Below, piece by piece: positions 12,000-23,600 of a stretch of DNA of 64,000 bases. The stretch is from Astrocystis sublimbata (lineage: Eukaryota; Ascomycota; Sordariomycetes; Xylariales; Xylariaceae). A model generated the notes under the pieces. The model saw only the letters and a program-made list of their open reading frames with translations. It ran no database searches and had not been told where the DNA came from. The position numbers and the translations under genes are program-made. The DNA is taken from assembly GCA_022453515.1 (NCBI GenBank), contig JAJNNY010000008.1, positions 310,001 through 374,000 of the forward strand, written 5' to 3'. Position 1 is the first letter of the stretch. Each line of letters begins with the position of its first letter.

Positions 12000-12780
12000 T
12001 TATTCGACCTTGCTCTCGAAGTTCTCGCCCTCGACCAACTCGGGAATGTCGTCGCCGTCGTCGTCGTCGTCGCCGCCCTTGTCGCCCTTGGTCATGCTCT
12101 GGTAGCTCTCAGCAAGCTTGCGCAGAGAGGCAAGGGAGTCGGGGCCGAGCTGGTTGAGGATGCCGGGCACGAGCTCGGTCAGCTCCTTATCCTCACCGTT
12201 GCCGTAGATGGCGAAGGTGTTGGAGGGGACAGCAGCGTGGACTATACGAAGGGGTCAGTCAGTAAGGGACGGGTACTTTCCTCGTTGGAAGGTGGTTTGA
12301 TGTGTGTGGCAGTGGCAGTGAGGTTCCGACATGCATACGCACGCTATCCGCAGATACCACCTGGGCAAAGAAGATAGCAAGACAACAGCCACGGGAGCAA
12401 GAGCTGTTACTGTCATGGTCGGGCTAGGACTCACCCTTGGGAGCGGAGAAGTGGATGACATTGCCGTCGCTCTTGAACATGTTGACCTCCTCGATGGCCT
12501 GGATGGGCTGGGTGTTCAGCTTCTTGAGGGTGGCCTGGAGCTTCTTGTCGTCGTTGGCGCTGCGGGCGACGTTGCGCTTCTGCTTGTGTCGGGGTGTACC
12601 CTTTCCGCCTGTGGTCCCTCGTCGTCAGCCTTGCGACGGTGCAAGTTGCATGTTGCCACGGCACTCTTGCCGGTGTCGGGCCGGTCTCCCAACAGTCACG
12701 AGCGGGATGGCAGACATACCAGTCCTGGCAGGGGCAGCACCGCCGAACTTCTTCTTGAGCAGCTCCTGGATATCGGCCAT
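12000..12780 (-). CDS. egd1: Nascent polypeptide-associated complex subunit beta (BTF3/EGD1)
   Basis: Three exons (12720-12780, 12435-12608, 12000-12241) encode 158 residues. The product is the beta half of NAC, the ribosome-bound chaperone heterodimer that contacts nascent chains at the tunnel exit. The N-terminal helix carries the basic ribosome-binding stretch ([14 protein letters not shown], then [12 protein letters not shown]). The NAC domain follows ([51 protein letters not shown]), and the acidic tail contains a run of seven Asp. Length and order fit the fungal family. A good donor on the minus strand near 12993 (GTGAGTACACC) suggests an additional 5' UTR intron, which I have not modelled. 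All coding junctions are GT-AG and keep frame. Confidence 0.96.
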
Positions 12781-13469
12781 GTTTTCGGTCGGGGCGATTG
12801 ATGTCGGTACGAGGACGGGTGAGGGGGAGGGCGGATTGAGGTGCTGGATCATGGGCGAGACTATGTCAGCGGGTGCACGCACACCTGGAAATACACACGA
12901 TAGGGGCAGCTGGCCGGCTGGGAATCTGGACAATATGGAGGCCTTCGGCTTTTAAACTGAAATTCAGACTGAGATCGGGGACTGTGGTGTACTCACCTAC
13001 GTCGTCGCTGTCGCTGTCGCTGTCGGGAATTGCTCGATCGAATCAATCCGGCGAGGGGGGTTGCGCTGGTGCTAGGCTCGCCGCGGCAGAAAATTGGATG
13101 TGCGTCGCCAAGACTTTCCATCCCACTCGCCAAAGGAGAAACCCTCTTCCGCCTTAGATTGGCTTAGTGCATAGAGACACTGGGTGACTGGACGCCAAAC
13201 CTCAGACAGCCCTGCCTACTGGCGTCCCGTTACCCCGCCCTCCTCCAGGCCTTGCTGGCGAGCTGGCGAGCTGGCTCTGGGAGCTTCCCCCGCCGAGTCA
13301 GGCGCTAAGGCTACCTAGACGAAGCACAGGCATACCTACAAGGTACATAGTACCTCAAAGCTGGATGCACATGTCAAGGAGTCCATTACCTTAGGTACAC
13401 ACATCAAAGGCAGATAGATCATGAACTGTGGGAGCTTGTATAGAAATATCTTGATCCCCTTTCTCAGAC
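12781..13469. other. EGD1 upstream region with short hexanucleotide repeat
   Basis: 0.69 kb containing the EGD1 promoter and 5' leader, then intergenic DNA and the 3' region of the RdRP gene. A small GTCGCT-type repeat (about four copies) lies at 13001-13026, next to a candidate leader splice donor. Motifs related to TACCTAG occur near 13310-13400. Confidence 0.45.
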
Positions 13470-16400
13470 TTAAATAAGATTCTCCAACTCATCCATACCT
13501 GTTTCAGCCTCCTCTAGTATCACCTCCTCTTCCCCCTCCTCCTCCTCCTCTTGCACGTGAGGCAAGTCTGCTCCCTCAACATCCTCCAACGTTGAAGCAA
13601 AAATACCAATACCAAGCAGCCGCTCATACTCCGCCTCGTCGTCCTCAACCTCTTTCTCCTTCTTCAAAGCACCCTCCGAGACATCCGGGAGTGTTTCCAA
13701 TTGGTATTCCTGGTCGAGGTTGGCGATGCGACCGAGCTCCTGCTCAAACACCCAGGGAAAGCTGATGAACGGCACGTCCTGGTCTGCAGTTATGTCTATC
13801 TCGCCCCGGCCTTCGCGAACCACTATCTGAACCGCCTCCCACGCAACGCGGTAGGTGGCTGCGATGAAAGGGTACAGCACCTCGGGCTCGCGAGACCCCG
13901 CAACGCGGATGCACGCATTTCGGAATCGCTCGCGGTGGTTGGACACGATGGGGCCCATCGTCTCCTGCATTTGATAGTCGCTGCCCACGACCGGCTTTGT
14001 CAGCACGAAAGTGCTCCAAATCTCGAACTCGGTGCCGATCTCGCGCTGGTTCATGATCTTTCTGAGCGCCCTGTCATGCTGTCGCTTGATGATCCTCGCC
14101 TTCCTCAACATATCGTCCGGCAACTCGAACCGTCGGAGGATTCGTTCATCGAAAGCACCGTTGTAATTAGGATGAAACTCCACCTTCTTGACCACGTCGT
14201 AAAGTCTTCCCAAGACTGTACCTGAGTGGTAGGACTTGCCTGGCTTCTCCATGAAGTGTGGATATGATCTGGGGCGCAGCGAAGCCTTGAGATAGGCCGG
14301 TTGGCCTGATTTTGGGTAGTCGACCGCATTGGAGTGTAGATGAGCTAGTTCTACAGAAATCGGGTGTTTCGGTCCTCCTTGGTTCATGAGTCTATCCGAT
14401 TGTGCCAGGTGCGCATGGGCTATGGTACTGAGAGAATCGTTCTTCATATATGTGACAAAGAAGGAGACGAGATCACTTGGTCTGACGTCCCTGGCTAGTG
14501 ATACTGGCTGTGTTGGCTCGTGGATCATTGGTGGGTGGTTTCGCTCTGGCGGAATGAGCTCCTGATCCCAGAGAACAAAGAAGTCATCGCCATCAAGATC
14601 GCCGCCTGAACACATCGATGGAATATCACGGTCGCCCTTCGCTGGAAACACAACAACATTCCGAAGGTGATGAAGGGCAGGCACATCTATAGCCTCGACG
14701 ACACGAATGTCCCCTGGATGCAAGGAGGGGTTGCGGCCAACTATACAAAGTCCAGTCACAGTCATGTAGTTGTCTGGGTCATCTGATGAGGTACATGGCC
14801 GAGGCACTTGAAGGAATATCTGCGGAAGTTTTAGCTCAGAAGAGCTGGGAACCGAAGTGTTTGGCTTATCGGGATGTTCGGATGCCTCATAACCACGAAG
14901 AGTGCTAGTTTCGTCGATACAGCCAAACACGAAAGCACCCTGCTCAACCACGATGCGCGCCTTTTCGCGGAGTAATCTCAGCGACCAGGCCCGCCATACT
15001 TGGAGCATGCACATGAAGAAGGGTTCTTTGGCACGCATGAAGCCGTCACTTATCATCTGCGCCATCATTGTGGTGATACCGTTTGAATCGACGAACATGC
15101 TGAGCAGTCGCATTGCTGTTGAGGGGTCGTCCATTGCTTTATCGTAGTTGGCGAGCTGAGTCCGCTGAAGTTGCAGAAATATAGCATCTGGAACCCCTAG
15201 GCAGCTGAGAATGGTGATGGTCTGTCTATTCAGTGTCGCTGCTGAGAAGCGGGAGGGCTTGATAATCTCGAGATACGCCGACTTCGCCTCAAACTTCTTC
15301 TGGGATGGTCGCAGACAGACTTGGTTGAAGTTCAACTCAGGCCAAACAACTAGCAGACCTTTGCTGCCTCCAAGCCGAAATTGAAATGCCGAAGGGATAA
15401 GTCTCTTCGCTATCTTGTGCTGCTTTGTGACGACCTCGGCCAGTCTCGGCGATATCTTACCGACACCGTCTGAAAAGCACCAGCCATTTCGAGAGACATC
15501 CTCAATGACGTGGACGCTTTGGCTGATCGGACTATCTGTGAGTGCTCGAGTCGTTGAGAAGCATTGACCTAGTCTGGCCGCATACTTGGCCACTACCCTG
15601 ATGTGTGCAACATCGCCCATCCACTTCCTTATATAATCGCAATCGATACCATCGACAGGTGAGAAGAAGTACGCACCGTTCTCCCTGAATTGAGAGTTTC
15701 CGAATGCGAGAAATTTGTAATGGCGGCCAGCAATCTGAATACCATTGACTAAGGTGCGATGTACTCTGTTGTACAGGGCATCCTGCTGGCGGCTCTTGGG
15801 TGACGCATAAATCCTGCCTCTCACAATTTCATCGGTAAACTGCACTCGTATGAAGCGATCCGAGTATTGGGCGAAATGGCGCAATACTCGATTGGAAGCT
15901 TCGGGTGCTGGAGTACTCAGATATATCATGGAAGGGGTCACGACCACCTTTCTGACCCAAACGCAGTGGGTGGGTATCCCGAGCTCTGGATAGTGTCGCA
16001 AAGCCTTCTTGTCAGTGAACAAGGCCATCGGATCATAGAACCTGCCACGAAAGAGCTCCTGTTCATCCGCGGTTCCTGGACCTCCCGATTCAGCAACGTA
16101 CGACAGTATATCCGTTGCTCGATTTCTGCTCTTTTCCCTTGCATCAGATAGCTCGGTGAGTTTACTAAGGAATTCCTCGCCAAGGTTGATCTCATCAAAG
16201 CGTCCCTGGGATATGCACACTTCAAGTTGATATCGCACGTCAAACGGAAGGTTTATCTTCTCAACAGCGGCGAGAAGGGCAAGATTTCCACCAAGTTGGT
16301 TCGGTTCCAAGATTTCCCAAAACTTTGATTCAGTAGGGCGGGACGTTTTCAGCTGGTCAGCTCCAATTTGCCGTACCTTGATGTTGAAATCCTGCAGTGC

Positions 16401-17333
16401 CCTCGTCATTGTTGCCCATATCGAGGCATTCGATTTGGATTTTGCGAATGTGAGTTTGTAGGTGGTCCATCTTCCTATATCTACGAATTGGTTCTCTCTT
16501 CGAAGCGTGACGTTCTCCCGCTTCAACCAGGTTGTGTCGTAGACAACATCCACAGTTCGGTTCCAGGTTTCGAACTCTGCCCATGAGCTGCGTTCGTCAG
16601 AATGGGATGGTTCGGTCTCTCCTTTCTTGAAAAAGATTGGCGGACTCTGCAGGGGAATGACAACGGAGAATGTAGCGTCATCGTCATCGAGTACCAAGAG
16701 GCTCGTAAGTTGGGGGAACCGGATTTGTACTTTGTACATAGATACGTGGTCTCTCTCTCCGATGGGCGACGCATGCTTAAGCTTGGGGTTAGCCCAGCGA
16801 GGGTCCTCGACGATGCAAGAAAAGACAATGTCGACTTTCTTCAGTCTCGCACCCAGGTCCACAACGAAGGAGAAGTCGCCTTGAAACTTGTTGCTGATCG
16901 TTCTCATCGGCATATACTCGTCAGGTTGTGATAGTATACCGAACTGTAAGCTTAGGGGCTGAAGTTTCATCTGTGGTGGATATGAATGTCCTCCAGGTGT
17001 GGGAACAGGGTTGGGAAACCTTCGCGACAGTAGCGAGATTCTAGTATTGTATTTTTGGCCGTTGATGACAACGGTCACGTTGTCGTTCCAGCATGCCTTA
17101 GAAGGGGGAGGGGAGAATCGGACGATGGCATAGTCCTTCCAAAGCTCACCAATCTCAATATAGGTCACATTGCCAAAACGTTGGAAATACATGTTGAGCT
17201 GTAGTGTGGTGGCCAATGGCGGCGGCAAAGGGAAGATGCTAATGGCCAGATCATCCCAATATTGCCAATCTGGTCTGATACCGAAGCCATTCATGATGAC
17301 GGAGCTACAAGATGGTGGTGGGTGGTTGGACAA
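13470..17333 (-). CDS. RNA-dependent RNA polymerase, QDE-1/SAD-1/RDR family
   Basis: A single 3,864-nt exon encodes 1,287 residues. Eukaryotic RdRPs copy single-stranded RNA into double-stranded RNA that feeds Dicer and Argonaute (quelling, meiotic silencing, antiviral RNAi). The catalytic DbDGD motif appears as CSGGDLDGDDFFVLWD with Asp912, Asp914 and Asp916. Upstream are the conserved FSDGVGKISPRLA and FQFRLGGSKGLLVVWPEL. Residues about 15-80 (GFGIRPDWQYWDDL, RFGNVTYIEIGELW, DYAIVRFSPPP) look like an RRM-type fold. The C-terminus is very acidic with runs of Glu. The start is the first Met of the frame; a second Met at residue 14 (MNGFGIRPDW) is a plausible alternative. I cannot assign it to the QDE-1, SAD-1 or RRP-3 clade from sequence alone. 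Confidence 0.95.
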   Translation of the reverse strand: MSNHPPPSCSSVIMNGFGIRPDWQYWDDLAISIFPLPPPLATTLQLNMYFQRFGNVTYIEIGELWKDYAIVRFSPPPSKACWNDNVTVVINGQKYNTRISLLSRRFPNPVPTPGGHSYPPQMKLQPLSLQFGILSQPDEYMPMRTISNKFQGDFSFVVDLGARLKKVDIVFSCIVEDPRWANPKLKHASPIGERDHVSMYKVQIRFPQLTSLLVLDDDDATFSVVIPLQSPPIFFKKGETEPSHSDERSSWAEFETWNRTVDVVYDTTWLKRENVTLRRENQFVDIGRWTTYKLTFAKSKSNASIWATMTRALQDFNIKVRQIGADQLKTSRPTESKFWEILEPNQLGGNLALLAAVEKINLPFDVRYQLEVCISQGRFDEINLGEEFLSKLTELSDAREKSRNRATDILSYVAESGGPGTADEQELFRGRFYDPMALFTDKKALRHYPELGIPTHCVWVRKVVVTPSMIYLSTPAPEASNRVLRHFAQYSDRFIRVQFTDEIVRGRIYASPKSRQQDALYNRVHRTLVNGIQIAGRHYKFLAFGNSQFRENGAYFFSPVDGIDCDYIRKWMGDVAHIRVVAKYAARLGQCFSTTRALTDSPISQSVHVIEDVSRNGWCFSDGVGKISPRLAEVVTKQHKIAKRLIPSAFQFRLGGSKGLLVVWPELNFNQVCLRPSQKKFEAKSAYLEIIKPSRFSAATLNRQTITILSCLGVPDAIFLQLQRTQLANYDKAMDDPSTAMRLLSMFVDSNGITTMMAQMISDGFMRAKEPFFMCMLQVWRAWSLRLLREKARIVVEQGAFVFGCIDETSTLRGYEASEHPDKPNTSVPSSSELKLPQIFLQVPRPCTSSDDPDNYMTVTGLCIVGRNPSLHPGDIRVVEAIDVPALHHLRNVVVFPAKGDRDIPSMCSGGDLDGDDFFVLWDQELIPPERNHPPMIHEPTQPVSLARDVRPSDLVSFFVTYMKNDSLSTIAHAHLAQSDRLMNQGGPKHPISVELAHLHSNAVDYPKSGQPAYLKASLRPRSYPHFMEKPGKSYHSGTVLGRLYDVVKKVEFHPNYNGAFDERILRRFELPDDMLRKARIIKRQHDRALRKIMNQREIGTEFEIWSTFVLTKPVVGSDYQMQETMGPIVSNHRERFRNACIRVAGSREPEVLYPFIAATYRVAWEAVQIVVREGRGEIDITADQDVPFISFPWVFEQELGRIANLDQEYQLETLPDVSEGALKKEKEVEDDEAEYERLLGIGIFASTLEDVEGADLPHVQEEEEEGEEEVILEEAETGMDELENLI

Positions 17334-18422
17334 TGAGACTTGAGTAGATTGATGGGAGGCAGGTGGAAGATAGGTTGCATCTGTTGAGCAGAAGACCCGA
17401 GGTATGATCTGCAGTACTCAGGCGGCGAAGGTGATTCGTTTGCTATCAAGGCAGATGCTGTGGGCAGTTGCAAGCATGCAGGTGGGCTGGTCCGGCCTTC
17501 CAGCCTTGAATCTTGGGATGGCGGAAGGTGCTCGGTGGTTTAGGCGGTGTTGCCTACGACTCGCTAAGGTTAAGGCAGGTGCATGTCCAGGTGCAACAAG
17601 GTGCCGGGGGTCCCGAATTCCTTCAGTGCCCAGGTGAGTAACTTCGCCAGAGGTGCTTTTGAATCTAAAGTTAACCTGGAAGGAAGCAAGTGTGAAGAGT
17701 ATGTGCCATGAGCAGGTGCGTCCCATACCTATGACGCAACTGAAGGTATACAGGAGTCAAGCCTTCTCCAAAGACAAATAAAAGCCATGCGTGTTGGAGG
17801 GGCTGTGTTAAAAGCACGCGTATTCACTGTGGCCTTTGCATTGAGCGTGCCCGTTTAGAATGGCAAGGTAGATTGTTTGTCCTCTGCCGGTGAGATCCTG
17901 TGGTTTCAGACTGTACACAAAGATCAAGCTGCAGGAGCAAACATGAAGGCATACACGGAGTGGCCCAAATAGCAGGTAGGTACTAGTGAATACCCAGCAC
18001 ATGCAAGTAGGTGCAGGTTAGAAAGTAGGTAGGTACCTAGTATTGTATGAGACAAGCAGTCCATCTTATACAAACGCAAAGGCTTCATGTTTTACAGGGG
18101 GGACTGCATCCAAGCAACCATACTTATGAGATACTACGGATCCATGATGTAAGGAAACGCCAATTCATTGAAGCATAATAGCAATATAAGTGAGTGCACA
18201 AATATTAAGGTTCAACCTTGTGTTTGCAGACCAGGCTCTGCGCGAGACAATCTTGCATTATTATATGAATGTGTTAAGATCGAAGCCAGGTATTGATTGA
18301 GTCATTTAGTGATTGAGTATCTATTGAGCATGTCCAACTAGGTACCACACACTCCCATCTCCGTGACACTTAGCTAGTGTGCCCTTTTCAATAATCTACT
18401 GATACGGAGCTACCCAATATGC
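17334..18422. other. RdRP upstream region / D-lactate dehydrogenase 3' region
   Basis: About 1.09 kb between two minus-strand genes. It holds the RdRP promoter and, at the far right, the dehydrogenase 3' UTR. A GTAGGTACCTAG motif cluster lies at 18025-18040. No gene is supported. Confidence 0.5.
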
Positions 18423-20662
18423 TTATTTCTCTCCTGGAACATCGAATATCTTCCCCGGATTCAAGATCCAAAGGGGATCCAATCCCGCCTTGATCTGCTT
18501 CATGACTGCCACAGTCTCTGGGCCGACCTCCCGGAGCAGCGACTTCTTCTTTCCCCATCCGATCGAGTGCTCGCCAGTGCAAGTGCCCTCCATGTCCAGT
18601 GCCCTGTTGACCATATTGTAGACGCACTTCTCTACCTTTTCCCTCTCGGCCGGATTTGTCTTGTCATACATGATGCTCTCGTGAAAATTGCCGTCGCCAA
18701 TGTGTCCTAGCCAGCGCCAATCAGAATTACAAATACTTACTCAAATTTTTACCAAGAATCTTACCAAGAATTGAAGCGAACAGACCCATCTCGTCCATCT
18801 CCTTCTTACTGATCTCAATCAGCTCTGCCAAGCGGCTAAATGGCACAGCGACATCTGTGCTCCCTGCATTTGTGTGTCAGTCGGTTTGCACGTCAAGTGG
18901 CGAACAAAAAACTTACAAACATCCTCGTCTCCTTTCCTCAGCGCTAGCATCGACCACAATGCCTCCTTCCGTGCGGACCATAGCGTCTTCTGCTCGTGCT
19001 CATCGCTGGCGAACTCGAAGTTGCCCCCTCCATTGGCCTTGGTGATTCTCTTCGAACGGTCGATGTTGTCTACTACACTCGGCTTCGTCCCGGCGAATTT
19101 GAGGAACAGTGTCGGCTCCTCTTTCCATACTCGCGGGGCGGTTGAGCCGCTGAGGTTGATAACTTTCATCTGTACGTCGTCCATCACCTCAATTGCGCCA
19201 ATGGGAATGCCGGCCTGCATTATACCTGCGGCAGCCGCAGCGGCATCCCGTATTGTTGGGAACGTGACGACGGCTACTGACGTCTCCTCGGGTACAATGG
19301 CGAGCTTGAGAGTGGCTGTATTGCTGTCAGATGAGTTCCTGGGTAGAAGTGACTCTGTTTCAAGGGAGCTTGCCTTCAGTGACTAGGCCAAGTGTTCCTT
19401 CGCTTCCAACGAAAATGCTGTTGAGATTGTACCCGGCGGAGCTTTTTCTTGGACGCCGTCTTGTCTTGATGACTGTCCCGTCCGCCAGGACTACTGTGAG
19501 ATTTATAACCCAGTCCTACTGCCTTGTTATTCCTGACTGGATCTCTCGAATACCTGGTGTTATGATCTTTTGGCAACTCGTTCGAGCCTCAAGAGTCTAA
19601 CAAGGGAGTGTGGTGGCCTGAAATGGGACAGGTCAAAACGTGTATAGAATAGAAGCAAGCTCACCTTCATAGTGCCATACTTGACAGCATTGGTGCCCGA
19701 ACAATTGGTCCCTATCATCCCACCGATCTTGGCGCTCGGGCCTGCACGTGTCAGCGGAACACATTGCAGCACACGAAGCGATACAACGGGATCATTCTGT
19801 ATAGTCACGTACCTGGATCGACAGGAAAGAAAAGGCCACTTTCCAACTGGTTGAGTTGCGTATTGAGGTCTTGCCATCCAATACTCGGCTGCACAACGAC
19901 ATCCATATCATCCTTATTCAGTTTTATAATCTTGTTCTATACGCTTCAAATTAGTCACGGATGCAATGTTGGCGTCTGCCTGTTCAGAGCATAGACAACG
20001 TCCTCACCATGTACGCGAAATCTACACTGATACCACCATACGGTGCCGAGAAGTGACCCTCTAGACTCGAACCTCCGGAATAGCCGATAATCGGGATCCG
20101 GTATTTATGGCAGATCCGCGCAATGACTTGCACCTGTTCCGTCGACCGCGGGTACGCTACGGCGACGGGTAACCCATCCGGGTTCACGGTCGACCATTCT
20201 GAATAGCCGTGAGCGCGCAGATCGTCCGTGTCGATGCTGATGATGTCGTCGTCTCCGCCAATTGCTCGTAATTCTTTTTCTATATCTTTCAATGCCTTGG
20301 CAGCTCAGTTAATGCACTTGTTTCAAAGCATCTTGACATTGAAGAAACCGGCAAGCTGTCAGCCAACTCACCTGCTCCATTTCCTTCACTGAGGCATATG
20401 TTTTGGGTCCTGCTGCCTTGTCATCATATAAAGATGCTGTACGTTTTGGGGAGCCATCTAATACAAATGAAGCCAGACCAAAACCCACTGCACCAGCAGA
20501 TGCCGCGAGAGCGAAGACTGAGGCCCCTGTCCACCTCGAGGATTGCACTGAGCTGACTGTGCTGATAGCCCTACCATTGGACAGTCTCTTCACAGTGGCA
20601 CTGACAGGAAATGTGCGTTGCCAGACGCCAACGAGGCGTCGAGTGGCATTGTTTGCCAACAT
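18423..20662 (-). CDS. dld1: D-lactate dehydrogenase (cytochrome), mitochondrial FAD enzyme
   Basis: Eight exons (20372-20662, 20008-20295, 19813-19936, 19665-19741, 19374-19515, 18917-19315, 18765-18863, 18423-18706) encode 567 residues. The enzyme oxidises D-lactate to pyruvate and passes electrons to cytochrome c at the inner mitochondrial membrane. The N-terminus is basic and Ser/Arg-rich, a likely presequence, followed by a hydrophobic segment (ASVFALAASAGAVGFGLASF). The FAD_binding_4 domain shows VAYPRSTEQVQVIARICHKY, GYSGGSSLEGHFSAP and MIGTNCSGTNAVKYGTMK. The FAD-oxidase C-terminal domain shows HIGDGNFHESIMYD and TCTGEHSIGWGKK. All introns are GT-AG except that at 19316-19373, which begins GCAAGC. 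Length and domains fit yeast Dld1. The whole frame is consistent across all seven junctions. Confidence 0.95.
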
Positions 20663-23600
20663 CGTTCAGGGAGTCAGACGTCACACAGAGCGCTTTGATT
20701 TCCGGTCCCTCGTTCTGTGGCGTGGTTCAGACAAAATCACTAGCCCCTGCCGAGCAATGAAGATGTGACGTTTCGTAAGTTCCAAGGTAGCTTGCGCGTT
20801 TAGTCTTTGGGATTATTCTCAGCTCATATCAAATATTTAGACGTCCAAACTGAGGGCAGCGTGAGTAAGTACCTCCTATCCTCGGATGCACCGGGCTGGA
20901 GTAGTGTTACTCCGAAGAAGGAAAAGAATATCCGAGCATTGACTATAACCCACCTAGCGGGAAGTGAGATGTCGAATACAAGCTCCAAGTTTTAAAAGAA
21001 GGAATCAAGCATTTTCGGTCCAAGAACCGGCAAGTCAATGAACAGTATTGGAATTGCTCTGTGCGGTGCATAGAACTCCCATGTCGGAAGCTGTACTCAC
21101 CCCACGATGGAGACCCAACAAAGAGACAAGCAAGCGCGCCCCATTGGACGACATGTCTACTCTCACCAGGATATTACAGGCTACAAACGGCAGGACTGAG
21201 CAAAGTTGAATTTCCTGTGGTTCGTCATCAGTGCGCTAAATAGCGTGCTCTCCCTCGGCAGGTGCTCAGGCTTTCGTTTCCACTTGGGTTCGTGGGGATG
21301 CAGCCAGTCGCAGGTGGTCATGGTTGGAAGTGGGACCTGAAAGATGAACTCATCGCTGCTATCCAGGCACGCCAGGTGCAGAAGGGCGCCAAAGCGTGAG
21401 AGCATGGCATTATGAGTGCTGAGTCTGGGTCCATCGTGATAGAAAACCCGAGATATTGTTGCTGGCGTGAGTTGAGAGACGAGCGGTTGAGACTCAACGT
21501 CTTCATTGGTAATGACGGGAGAGCACAGGAAAATGGAAATAGAGAGCACTCAGACATATCGATAGTCGCCCACGCCATTGCTGCAGCCGGCGAATTTGCA
21601 ATGAGGTGGGTAGGTATTTCTTGACTAATCTTGGAATGGATGGTAAGTAACAACCCTAACCCACCATATTCAGGTATATGTAACGGCCCTCATAGCAGGA
21701 CAAGGGCCGAAAACATCCTACCAGACATATCGACTCTGAGTTCTTTCAGTCTGATACCACCAAGAGCGTTCACATCACCTTGAGGCTGGCAACTCACCAC
21801 CACTAGGTAGTAACATAAAATGAAAAGAAACGGGCAGATGATTGTGCGAGACATGCCAAAATGGTGACAAGGGTCTGGTGCAGGAAATTTCCCATTAAGC
21901 GCCAAAAGAGGAAGGAGGGGTTGTTGAGATGCGGCCACTTCCCCGCTAGCGTACTAGCTCTACTTGTAAGTTGTAGCCCGTCTAGGTAAGCTTGGCATTG
22001 CAGGGCAATATTGGTCCGACTTGAAAACACCATTATGAGCCATCAGATCACGAGCTATGATTGTAACAAACCCAGTACACAATTTTTGTCTTTTTTTGTG
22101 CTTCCAATAAGCGATTAGTTAAGCTCTATCTTAACAAGGTACTAAAGCCTATGAGTTTCAGTCTACTAAATCTCTTACTCGCCTTTTCCCGAGATAAGCA
22201 TGAATCATGCGATAACAGCTAAGAAGAAGTCAGTCAGTCAAAATACCCACGCCTCCCACCTCTGAGAGATCTGAGCAAACATATCATCTGCTTCCTTGTT
22301 GTATAAAAATGTATCACCTGCGCGCATTATAAGAAAGTGTGTTTTGAGACGATGGCACATATTTTCGGACAAACGCACACAACCCGAATTCTACTCATGA
22401 AGCGCATGATGACCTTGCTTCGTGCTCATTCCTTATATATACGCGCCCAAATGAGCTCAGTTTCAGATGTGATGCATCTATTTACTTATTGCAATATTGG
22501 TTTATTTTGATAATGATTATACTTAGAACTCACCACCTATTACAAGTAGCCACATGTGCAAGGTGCAAGTTGAAACGGCTTCACATGGTCACTTATATAG
22601 CCTACTCGGCGGTGCAATAGAAAAGGCGTAACGCGAGCCATGACCAGTCCCATATTTCGATGTGGTAAAAAGCAATGCCGAAAGAGTGATCGTATAAGCA
22701 GGAACCATGACCGAAGACTGAAGTGTAACTAAAATTGTCTCAGGAGCTAAGTTCAGCAGCACCGGACCAATGTTCACAAAATGGGGTTCTCTTCCCTCTT
22801 CTTCTCTCGGATCCGCGGCTTCGTCCCAAAGCTCTCACTCAAGCACTTACCCTCAACTCTCTGATGCGTCTGAACACTTAGATATATAAGTGTGTATTGA
22901 CATCAGATAAAGTGAAATCAGGGTATTACTCTCAATACTTATGTAGGCAAGTAGAAATACCCTAGAGGCTGTACTAATTTCTACTTTTGCAAGCGATTGA
23001 TCACAAGTGTTAACAACTACCACAACGACGTATGATGATATTATATCAATTAGTATATATAAATGCCGAATTTCCTTCCATATGCCTGAAGTTTAAAGCA
23101 TATGTATGAATACAATCGTCAATTCCTTGAGTGAGAGGTAACCTTGAATTTATATATGGGCGTCTGAATCAGCATTTTGTTCTATATTTATTGTCGTTGC
23201 TTCTACGGATGCCAAATGAGCCCATTTCTCCCTTAACACTAAGATTAATCGTCTCGGACATATACTCATAGAATAAGGTATTATTTGTATGCTAACTATA
23301 CGTTGCAGAAGACAGCCAGACTCGATCTTTGTTACTTGCGTCTACACATTATTACAGCCATACCAAATAGATCCATGACCGTAAATGGACACTGCAAGGC
23401 TCTACCCCAGATATAGATGCATCTACGAACCGCAATTGTCCACCAATGGTCAATTGGCCAGCGATTCCCGGATTCTCTCAGCAATGCCGTGCTCTATATG
23501 TATGTATACGTATGCTCTATGTATGTACACCTAGGTACTGCATACCACAATAATATGCGCAGCGCTCCCGAAGAGGCAAATCGAAGCCTCGCTTCGATAC

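Noticed and set aside
21652..21662. AACCCTAACCC as an interstitial telomere scar
   Set aside because: Fewer than two TTAGGG units; too short to call.
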